From Candidatus Woesearchaeota archaeon (lineage in GTDB: Archaea; Nanobdellota; Nanobdellia; Woesearchaeales; GW2011-AR9), in contig JACPIL010000015.1 in assembly GCA_016188105.1 (NCBI GenBank), positions 1 through 20,719 on the forward strand: DNA of 20,719 nt, read 5' to 3'. Positions within the stretch are counted from its first letter, which is position 1, and every line of letters begins with the position of its first letter. The translations under genes were made by a program, and so were the position numbers. The notes beneath the pieces were generated by a model. The model searched no databases and was not told where the DNA came from. It worked only from the letters and a program-made list of their open reading frames with translations. This document shows positions 13,809 through 20,719 of this stretch, one piece after another.

Positions 13809-16359
13809 CCACACAAACTCCTGCTTGGCAAACACCATTAAACTTTTCATCAAAATTACCATCGCATACTTTCCCATCTTTCCCTTCACAACCACACTTA
13901 AATTTGAAATTTACATCATTTTCACTTTCGACCTGTAATTGTGTAGCAATAGCATTAATCTGTGCAGAAGTAAATATCTTTTGTTCCTCACCGCCAGTAT
14001 ACACCACCGCGCTTGAGCAGAATTTTTCACACCCAAAAATTCCAGAACACCAGCCTTTTACTTCATTTTCATTTACAATTCTAAACGCCAACCCTTCCTG
14101 GCATGAAGCAGGTATAGTCTCTCTGCATCCTTCATAATCGCCACTACCGCACCATAACTTTTTGTTATATAATTCGTTCTTAAAATTCCCGTCACAAATA
14201 TTTCCTCGTTCTTCTTTACAAAAACGCTGCTGCTGTTCAAGGACGTAGCCTCCCGTATTCTCCAATCCAGTATAAGGTGTTCCGTCATCATCACGGAGAA
14301 CTTGGCCATAACACCCTTCTTCAGGATTAATAAAACAGGGATCATCATCTTCTGTGGCTAACCGCCAGCCGGCAGGATTGTCAGCAATACCTACACAGCA
14401 ACTATGGGTTGCTTCAAAAGGATTCATTTCTTCTAATCCCTTGAAATCGTTAAAGTTGGTTGTTCCGTCTGGAGTTAAACCGTACTTATACTTATGATAA
14501 TTTCCCGCGGGATTAAATGCCCAGGGAAATGCTGGATTTTTATGAGGCACACATTCTTTTACAACCACGGTTACTTCTGTAGATTCAGCTTTATCAAACA
14601 AAGCACAGTATTGCCCTTGGTAAGAAAGATTTAACGTTCCAGCTTTACTTGCTTCCTTAAAATAGCTGTCCTCGTTAGCGTCAAGAAGTTTTTTCCAATT
14701 TAGGATAGTATTTTTATTTTTGTTATAGGCATCGAGTTTACAATCATTTTTCCAAGGGTAACCAATACATAAATCAACAGTATTCTTTCCAAAAAGACCC
14801 CACCCGTCTTCAAAACTTTCTGTTCCATCTTTATTGGTGTAATTTATACTTATCCCTTCTGTCACCGATTCAATAACTTGAGATTTGCCAGGAGATTGTA
14901 AGTTAAAAAATACCGGATCCTCATTTGATACATAATATACTTCACCTAAGGAAAAGACTTCTTCGTATTTCTTTAACTTCTTCTCTGCATTACTCCAAAA
15001 AGAATAATTCATATCCAGCAAAATTTTCAAATCTAACGGTCTATCCACCAAGACCCGAACATCCTGCCAATCTTTTGCGTCGTGCTCATCTCTCGCTGAT
15101 ACTGAAAGAGTAGAAAGCCCCTCCTGTATTGGTTTTGAGATTACTTCTTGTTTAGGGATATTTCCAACAAAATAACTAACCTTATCTTCGTCTGCATCTT
15201 GAGCTGATAAATTAAAGCTAATCGTGCCTAGTTCTTCATCATCTTTAATCACTAAATAATCATAACCGGCAGCGGGGCAAGCCATCCTCGATACATAATC
15301 TAATGCTGGGGGCCTATTTTGTCGTGCAAAACGATAAGTATATAATTCTGGTTTATTCAGAATAGTATATGCTGGTGCTTGAAAAGTAAAAAGGGTATCT
15401 CCGCCTATTTCCTGGCGCTGTAATTCTATTCCTAAAGAGGCATATTGGTCCGAACGTAAAGCTAATTTACAGAGAAAAAAATTCTTGAAAGTGGAACAAT
15501 CTCCTCCTTCTATTTGGCTACTGCTTCCGTAAGTAAAAAAATGACTTTCTAAAGTAGTCTTGTTATACCCAAAATCAACGTATTGCCAATCCATGCGTAG
15601 GGGAAAACTTACTGCTGCATCCAACAATTTCTTGAATTGAGTTGGGTAAAAAAAATCAAATTGTGATAAATGAAAAAATTCTTCCTCTCCTAAGTGTAAT
15701 TTCAAAGGATAATTAATCTTGACATCTATGCCTTCTTCAAAGATACCTAGTTCTAAATCTGCTTCTTGCGTTTCAATAGTTGCCTGGCCTGAAATCTCCA
15801 GTTTGGTAAATTCCTCGACGCACCAAACCGTTCGATTTGTTAAATAACGGCGTAGATCTCCTTCCAAGGTAGTTGAACGTAATTCTAACGAACCAAAACC
15901 AACTTTATCATTTGGATAAGTGTATTGACAAAACGATGGCGCAGTAGGATTTGTATCATTGAGGCAAGGATAAGCATTCTGGTATTTTGGATATTTTTCC
16001 GCGATGATGGCATAAAATACCCGTTGATCTCCAACTGTAAGACCGGTAACGCCTTCTTCAAAGTGCCTCGTCCCACCGACTTGGTCATCCCACAATCTTC
16101 CCTGCTGTCCTAGCAGGATCAATCCTTTTTCCAACTCATCGGTTAAACAATCTTCAACAAAAATACGCAGCGCTTCTTTCTTGAAAACTTTTGTGAGTGT
16201 TTTTTCCTGCACTTCCTGCAGCTGTCCTTTCTTGATTCCCGCAGTAAGGCTGTACACAAAGATAAACGCGATTAAGATTAGCAAGCCCAGAATCATAAAA
16301 ATAGTTATTTGCCCCCTTTTACTACTAGAAGTACATCTACTAATACTCTTTTTGTACAT
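13795..16359 (-). CDS. Very large pilin-like protein, 854 residues
   Basis: Residues 14-16 are KRG followed by QITIFMILG and a helix at about 19-40, a typical DPANN-style class III signal. The segment FVEDCLTDELEKGLILLGQQGRL (residues 67-89, with C71 and GQQG as key features) matches a motif I recall in many long DPANN pilin-like proteins. Beyond it come a beta-rich exodomain, a cadherin-like module at about 384-442 (SAQDADEDKVSYFV, DVRVLVDRP), and a cysteine-rich C-terminal part from about 650 to the end. That part holds two CDGNF repeats at 722-726 and 832-836. At over 800 residues it is far longer than a normal pilin, so it probably presents a large binding domain at the tip or along a filament. 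It has its own likely promoter 26 bases upstream and is coupled to the short 16-cysteine protein. Confidence 0.92.
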   Translation of the reverse strand: MYKKSISRCTSSSKRGQITIFMILGLLILIAFIFVYSLTAGIKKGQLQEVQEKTLTKVFKKEALRIFVEDCLTDELEKGLILLGQQGRLWDDQVGGTRHFEEGVTGLTVGDQRVFYAIIAEKYPKYQNAYPCLNDTNPTAPSFCQYTYPNDKVGFGSLELRSTTLEGDLRRYLTNRTVWCVEEFTKLEISGQATIETQEADLELGIFEEGIDVKINYPLKLHLGEEEFFHLSQFDFFYPTQFKKLLDAAVSFPLRMDWQYVDFGYNKTTLESHFFTYGSSSQIEGGDCSTFKNFFLCKLALRSDQYASLGIELQRQEIGGDTLFTFQAPAYTILNKPELYTYRFARQNRPPALDYVSRMACPAAGYDYLVIKDDEELGTISFNLSAQDADEDKVSYFVGNIPKQEVISKPIQEGLSTLSVSARDEHDAKDWQDVRVLVDRPLDLKILLDMNYSFWSNAEKKLKKYEEVFSLGEVYYVSNEDPVFFNLQSPGKSQVIESVTEGISINYTNKDGTESFEDGWGLFGKNTVDLCIGYPWKNDCKLDAYNKNKNTILNWKKLLDANEDSYFKEASKAGTLNLSYQGQYCALFDKAESTEVTVVVKECVPHKNPAFPWAFNPAGNYHKYKYGLTPDGTTNFNDFKGLEEMNPFEATHSCCVGIADNPAGWRLATEDDDPCFINPEEGCYGQVLRDDDGTPYTGLENTGGYVLEQQQRFCKEERGNICDGNFKNELYNKKLWCGSGDYEGCRETIPASCQEGLAFRIVNENEVKGWCSGIFGCEKFCSSAVVYTGGEEQKIFTSAQINAIATQLQVESENDVNFKFKCGCEGKDGKVCDGNFDEKFNGVCQAGVCVDDEN
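13818..13821 (-). promoter_or_regulatory. Shine-Dalgarno sequence deciding the start of the 16-cysteine membrane protein
   Basis: GGAG on the minus strand lies 9 bases before ATG 13808, inside the last codons of the upstream gene. It favours 13808 over 13805 and over the upstream start at 13895. Confidence 0.45.
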
Positions 16360-16381
16360 GAGAAAAAGAAAGCATTAAACC

Positions 16382-16389
16382 TTAATAAA
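16382..16389 (-). promoter_or_regulatory. TATA-like box of the 854-residue pilin-like gene
   Basis: TTTATTAA on the minus strand is centred 26 bases before ATG 16359, so transcription would start at or next to the ATG. No Shine-Dalgarno sequence is visible in the 85-base gap, which agrees with a leaderless transcript. Confidence 0.45.
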
Positions 16390-16410
16390 TTATTCTGCTT
16401 AACCAACATC

Positions 16411-16434
16411 GTCGTCATGGCCTTAAGGCGAGAA
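16411..16434 (-). promoter_or_regulatory. Conserved upstream element, copy 2, with GCCTTAAGGC palindrome
   Basis: The plus strand shows GTCG, ATGGC, TAAGGC and AGAA in order, matching 12747-12770. On the minus strand this copy includes the perfect 10-base palindrome GCCTTAAGGC. It lies upstream of the TATA-like box of the 854-residue gene and downstream of the stop of the giant cysteine-rich gene. Its function is unknown. Confidence 0.3.
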
Positions 16435-16444
16435 ACTTAGTTTT
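16433..16444 (-). terminator. Possible 3' end element after the giant cysteine-rich gene
   Basis: AAAACTAAGTTT follows the TAA stop directly and is identical to the 12 bases at 3322-3333. It could be a transcript-end or processing signal. Only position and identity support it. Confidence 0.25.
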
Positions 16445-19400
16445 TTATTCATTTACTCTTAGCTTACCAGTCAATTGCGGCCAGAAGAAATCTGATCCGG
16501 CATCCAGGACAACTCGTTGCACAGATTCATTGATAGCGCAATGGATTTTGAACACACCGCTAGCTTCTTCCAAAGCTTCCAACTCTAACTCTGGTGGAGC
16601 TTTAATATTTTTGACGTAATCGCAAACCGGTGTTTCAAAGTTTTCATACTCAGCAATTAAGGTTTCTTTTACATCAGGGAAGACTTCCTTCACCGCACGG
16701 ACTTTCTGGTCATCTTTATCCAACAGATAGACCTCCCTAAAGGTCTGGACATCAGCAATAAACTCTTTTTCCGGATCGGCGGAACTGCCGCCAAATAATT
16801 TCTGGAAGAAGTTGATGATTTTATCCACAACGCTAGGCTCTAAAGACAGTCCTTCCTTGGCATAAATAACCGCATTCAATTTACTGGAATAATACAAATC
16901 ACCTGGTACATCAACATTACTTAAATCACATTCCACAAATTCACCATTAGGATCTTCCTGACACAATCCTTGCAATTCAGGTTGTGGTACCCCTAACGAA
17001 AGTAGGAATGAATCGGGATCCTCTAGGGCTTTATTTAAAGTCGTGGCAAATGCAGCCTTAAACTCTCCACCGTCTTTATACTTTAACACACAGACATTGT
17101 TAATGCAAGTATTTTGCTCATCTGGTATTAATCCCTTCCCTTTTGCATCAAGCGGGTAGCAAGTATCTAAGGGCGGCAGTGGCTTTTTAGGTTGTAATGT
17201 GCCAGGCAATCCTGGTTTTGGTTGTTGAGCCTGCGGAAGGTCTCCAGCCAAATAATTTTCCACATTTTCATAATCCAACAAAGTTTCTTTGTAAGGCGAA
17301 CAATACAACACAAACTCACTATTCTCTGCCACTTCTAATAATTTTGTAGCAACATATTTAGTCCTGCTAGTCCAATTTCCTTGGTTACAATAATTATCAA
17401 ATATGTACTCTGAATCCTTTATACATAAAGGATAATTACCTTGCCCTTCATAGAAGTTTTCTGCAGTGTTGTCAAGGCTTCCATGCGGCTGCGGTAATAC
17501 AAAACATTCGTTCTGCTCAGGACAGAATCCCCAGCGCTGCTGGTTCCAATCAAATTTAAATGCAGCCTGCTTCCATTGTCCGTCAACGCAGCGGTAATCT
17601 CTCCCGTCAGCAACATGTTCTGCTATCGTAGATAATCCTGCCATTGGTTTAACACAAGTATATCCATTCCAACAATAGTTATCAGGGCAGCAAGCTAAAC
17701 CCGATCGAGCGTCAAAATTCTGCAATATTTCCTGGGTCTGGTAAGCATATTCAGCAGGACCTAATTCATCAACTAATTGTAGCATGGGTTTCTCTACTTC
17801 ACAGGCGCCAGAAAATTCTACAATGACATATGAAGCATCGCCAGTTGGAAACTGCGGCAATTCTGCGGCTTCACTATTTCCATCATTATCAACTAAAAAT
17901 ACCTTAGCAGCACATTCCTGCGCCTGGCTTAAGTGTAGATTAACATTCTGAGGAATGGCAATTCTTTCCGAGCGCAATTTCTCATTATTTCCTAGAAGGA
18001 TTTTATTTCCTTGCGGTGTGCTTTCTTGTGTATAACTTTCTTCATCTTTAGCAAAAAATCCGTCAGACTTTATAACATCCCAGTAGGGAACCTGGTTGGC
18101 TGCTCCTATGGTCATAAATTCGGCATTAGCGAGAAAATTGCGTGCAGGCAATACTGAAGCGGTATGGTTTCGCTTATTGGCAGGAAATGGAATGGTCTTG
18201 CTCTCCAACTGCAAATTTAGCTGCTGGTAATACTCAGAAATATTTTGATCTTCTGTTGGGTCAGGCAGATCATCTGTATTATAACCTACAAATTTTATTT
18301 CTTCATCGCTCCAGGAATTGATGACTGTGTATCGATCCTTTGGATCATCAGTCGGCTGCACAGTTCTAGATGGAGAACAGAACATACCGTTAATTACTGA
18401 GCAGGAATTTTTTTGCGTCAGATGACTTTGCAGGAAACTAGCAGCATTACAGCCATAGAACCCTGAATCTTCTTCATCGCCTTCATTATAGAACAGAACT
18501 TGTTTGGCTATCTTTCGTGCTTTAACATTACCATAAACTTCGAAGTGCTTATTGGTTGGAGTGATCAAATCTTCCTCTAATGAACCAGTAACGAAGTATA
18601 ACTCGTATAAATCAGGATGGGTGTTAACTATATCGTAGGGTGGATTTCCAGGAAGCGGGAATAAACATTCATGTTCTTTACAAGAGTAAGTCTTTTTATC
18701 AGTATTTGGTTTAGAGAGGGGGATTGGTTTGGAAGGAAAATAAGTGTCGGGCTTTAGGGAAGCTACGATCGCAATTGGACGATTCCATACTCGTTCAGTC
18801 TCATCTTCGCCTAAATAGATTGCTGGCCCTTCAAGGTAAGTGTTTCCAAATAAATCCTTCTTTTCCGTTTTAACAAGGTCTGTATCAAGATATTCGTTAG
18901 TAATCATATCATAGAAATCAATCTCTATTTTATCAGTGCTTATGTCTTTAAACCATAATTCCATTTGGCGATGGACAGAAAATTGATCACGAAGAGTGAA
19001 ATTACAAAGTACCACAAAAGTGTGCTCTGAATCGAGAGTTACTGGTTTGGTTGTACAATCCGCACTTTGGGAGATGTAGTCTTCTGGCACTAAATCTTCT
19101 TCGGCAACAAACTTTTTTTCTGCCTCAGATGTCGCTAATCTCCTAAAATTAAGCTTCAGCGCATCAAGAACAAGAGGCGTATATTCAAATGTCTTTTTTT
19201 CTTCAGTAGAACTAACATCAAACCCTACATTCATGATAGTTTTGCCAGAAGCAATAGGCTGTGAATTCCAACACCCATAACGATTAAATTCGCTTTGCTC
19301 TCCTGCTAATTCGGTTGTAGCAGCCACTTCTACACTTCTGCCGGAATAATATTCGTTTGCGGCATTGCCGCAGCAGTTGGCAGTTGTATCATCAAGCTCC

Positions 19401-20719
19401 TCATCGCTGCCTAACCAAGCGTTAGGCCCATACAAATTGGTACAAAGAGCTGCTCCATTTATCTCTGCATCGGGATCGCCAAAATCTGCATCTTCCAGCC
19501 ATGAGGACGATCCTTCTTTTACCGAGTCTTGTCCAGAACACAGAGGATTCACTCCTTCCTTGCTTAGATAAATATCTTTCACTTGTATGGTATTCACTTC
19601 TGCGCCAAGACTCGTACTCGTCCCAATCTCAAAGGACTTTACTGCTTTATAATCCCCTATAGGAACTTTAATGTGCATAAAGCTATCCTTGCTAAATAGT
19701 AAGCCGTTCTGCACATAGCCGAGAACTTCTCCATTGAAATAAAGCTCATTTTCTGGACCGTAAATTTTCAGATTTATTCCCGCGGGGAGATTTAACTCTT
19801 CACCAACAAATTGCACCATGAAATTAAAATAATCGTAATCAGAAAAATCTAAATAATGATAATCATCATAAAATTTCTTATACCATTTTGAGTAAAAATC
19901 GATCAATTGACCTTCTCTATAAGGTACAATGTCATTCTCATCTGCATCTATATCTGGGGTTTCATCTTTCACTAACGGCAGGGAAAATAATCCTTCCCCC
20001 TCATATCGGCCTTTGATACCAAAGTTTCTTCGATTATTTTGTGTATCAGTGCATTCAGCTAAAGCAAACCTGTTTCCTTCATCGTAACAATAGAATCTAT
20101 GTGTTTTTTTGAGATCATCTTCACGATCAGACCCTTCCTGGGGAGCAGGTTCCGGCACTGATTCCGGCGATCCTTCTTTACACACAAACCAATCGTCGTT
20201 ATTAGAAACAACATCAAATGGTTCTTCACCCGGCTTGCGTAAAGTTACAATCTGGAATTTAGTCTGAGCCAGCCGTGCATTCAACCAACACCAATTATCC
20301 CCGCATTCCTTAACATCCTGCTCAAATTCGTCAAGGTTGTTTTCCAATAATTTGCCTACCCAATTCTCGCCATTCACATCAGCTTCTGTTCCAACTAAAT
20401 TCCGGTTAAGACAGATATAATTTCCTTCCTGATTTGATCCAGTTTTACCTAAATCATTCACGCCGCCGTAGCCGCAGCAATAACCCTCCTCTTCATCCGT
20501 TTCAATCCAAGAGAAAGATTCTCCGTAGATATTGTAACCAGAGGCGGAAAGAGCAGTTTCCGCTGGAAAGTCACACTCTTCCCCTTCGTCGAAATCGGGA
20601 CAATCTTCATGCTCTTCGCAGGAAACATCTTTGTTGATACTACAAGTTCCTTCTTCTTCTGTTGCTTCTTCACCGACAAATACTGGCGCTTGTTCGCATG
20701 CCGCTTGGTTTTCATGACA
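16445..20719 (-). CDS. Giant cysteine-rich secreted protein, N-terminus beyond the right edge
   Basis: The frame is open from the stop at 16445 to the last base, giving 1424 residues with no start in view; the GTG at 20461 is internal. In window numbering, CCGYGG at about 81-86 and CCGNAANEYY at about 449-458 are two copies of a cysteine motif I associate with large DPANN surface proteins. Beta-rich, jelly-roll-like stretches lie at about 290-388 and 855-991; the second opens NFLANAEF...PYWDV like a carbohydrate-binding module. CCPDNYCWNGYTC at about 1010 begins a conserved-looking block with RCVDGQWKQA and CNQGNWTSRTKYVATKLL. The C-terminal 340 residues hold a Pro-rich linker and a domain with TCINNVCVLKYKDGG, LNAVIYAKEG and AEYENFETPVCDY. 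No C-terminal membrane helix is present, so any anchor must be in the missing N-terminus. It is likely an adhesin or filament-associated protein, by inference. Confidence 0.9.
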   Translation of the reverse strand, partial: CHENQAACEQAPVFVGEEATEEEGTCSINKDVSCEEHEDCPDFDEGEECDFPAETALSASGYNIYGESFSWIETDEEEGYCCGYGGVNDLGKTGSNQEGNYICLNRNLVGTEADVNGENWVGKLLENNLDEFEQDVKECGDNWCWLNARLAQTKFQIVTLRKPGEEPFDVVSNNDDWFVCKEGSPESVPEPAPQEGSDREDDLKKTHRFYCYDEGNRFALAECTDTQNNRRNFGIKGRYEGEGLFSLPLVKDETPDIDADENDIVPYREGQLIDFYSKWYKKFYDDYHYLDFSDYDYFNFMVQFVGEELNLPAGINLKIYGPENELYFNGEVLGYVQNGLLFSKDSFMHIKVPIGDYKAVKSFEIGTSTSLGAEVNTIQVKDIYLSKEGVNPLCSGQDSVKEGSSSWLEDADFGDPDAEINGAALCTNLYGPNAWLGSDEELDDTTANCCGNAANEYYSGRSVEVAATTELAGEQSEFNRYGCWNSQPIASGKTIMNVGFDVSSTEEKKTFEYTPLVLDALKLNFRRLATSEAEKKFVAEEDLVPEDYISQSADCTTKPVTLDSEHTFVVLCNFTLRDQFSVHRQMELWFKDISTDKIEIDFYDMITNEYLDTDLVKTEKKDLFGNTYLEGPAIYLGEDETERVWNRPIAIVASLKPDTYFPSKPIPLSKPNTDKKTYSCKEHECLFPLPGNPPYDIVNTHPDLYELYFVTGSLEEDLITPTNKHFEVYGNVKARKIAKQVLFYNEGDEEDSGFYGCNAASFLQSHLTQKNSCSVINGMFCSPSRTVQPTDDPKDRYTVINSWSDEEIKFVGYNTDDLPDPTEDQNISEYYQQLNLQLESKTIPFPANKRNHTASVLPARNFLANAEFMTIGAANQVPYWDVIKSDGFFAKDEESYTQESTPQGNKILLGNNEKLRSERIAIPQNVNLHLSQAQECAAKVFLVDNDGNSEAAELPQFPTGDASYVIVEFSGACEVEKPMLQLVDELGPAEYAYQTQEILQNFDARSGLACCPDNYCWNGYTCVKPMAGLSTIAEHVADGRDYRCVDGQWKQAAFKFDWNQQRWGFCPEQNECFVLPQPHGSLDNTAENFYEGQGNYPLCIKDSEYIFDNYCNQGNWTSRTKYVATKLLEVAENSEFVLYCSPYKETLLDYENVENYLAGDLPQAQQPKPGLPGTLQPKKPLPPLDTCYPLDAKGKGLIPDEQNTCINNVCVLKYKDGGEFKAAFATTLNKALEDPDSFLLSLGVPQPELQGLCQEDPNGEFVECDLSNVDVPGDLYYSSKLNAVIYAKEGLSLEPSVVDKIINFFQKLFGGSSADPEKEFIADVQTFREVYLLDKDDQKVRAVKEVFPDVKETLIAEYENFETPVCDYVKNIKAPPELELEALEEASGVFKIHCAINESVQRVVLDAGSDFFWPQLTGKLRVNE

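Noticed and set aside
13809..13895. A longer N-terminus for the 16-cysteine membrane protein
   Set aside because: It would bury a good signal peptide 30 residues in and lie wholly within the previous gene; the GGAG before 13808 fits better.
20459..20461. GTG as the start of the giant gene
   Set aside because: The same frame is open upstream with the same composition (CCGYGG directly before), so this GTG is an internal Val codon.
20458..20715. An 85-codon minus-strand frame at the right end
   Set aside because: It is Lys-rich with no structure and overlaps the cysteine-rich frame of the giant gene, which continues unbroken to the edge. It is a shadow.
1..20719. tRNA, rRNA, CRISPR arrays, transposases or integration sites
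   Set aside because: Non-coding gaps are all under 200 bases and hold no cloverleaf, regular repeat array, transposase motif or flanking direct repeats.

Overview
The window most likely comes from a DPANN-type archaeon (Woesearchaeota, Pacearchaeota or a related lineage). This rests on sequence style, not on a marker gene. Many encoded proteins begin with an archaeal class III (type IV pilin-like) signal of the form KRG|Q followed by a hydrophobic helix. Several match pilin-like families that I recall from DPANN genomes. Promoters look archaeal (TATA boxes such as TTTATAAA), and some start codons sit behind GAGGTG Shine-Dalgarno sequences while others appear almost leaderless. The sequence is AT-rich, uses all three stop codons and shows no sign of recoding.

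Every convincing gene is on the minus strand, so transcription runs from the high-coordinate end to position 1. First comes the body of a giant cysteine-rich secreted protein whose start lies beyond the right edge (16445-20719). Next are an 854-residue pilin-like protein (13795-16359) and, overlapping its end, a small type I membrane protein with a 16-cysteine ectodomain (12786-13808). Then follows a 2074-residue multidomain surface protein (6486-12710) that carries the same 16-cysteine domain. It continues with carboxypeptidase-regulatory-like, fibronectin III-like, cysteine-rich, Ig-like and calcium-binding modules, one membrane helix and a charged cytoplasmic tail.

Two tightly packed sets of small pilin-like genes come next. 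Set one (3350-6417) holds four proteins with class III signals plus one small membrane protein. Set two (1-3166) has its own promoter and holds five proteins with class III signals, plus a 40-residue membrane peptide and a 256-residue N-terminally anchored protein. The last gene runs off the left edge.

Taken together, the window looks like one surface-structure locus: at least ten pilin-like subunits beside very large adhesin-like, disulfide-rich proteins. No prepilin peptidase, assembly ATPase or platform protein is encoded here, so those would have to lie elsewhere. The most striking internal link is between the 2074-residue protein and the small membrane protein. All 16 cysteines of the ectodomain align one for one, and both cytoplasmic tails share an FG...SR motif and F-x-K-L-x-x-L type repeats, so they look like a long and a short form of one receptor or anchor design. 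No RNA gene, CRISPR array, insertion sequence or origin was recognised, and no stretch longer than 300 bases lacks a gene.
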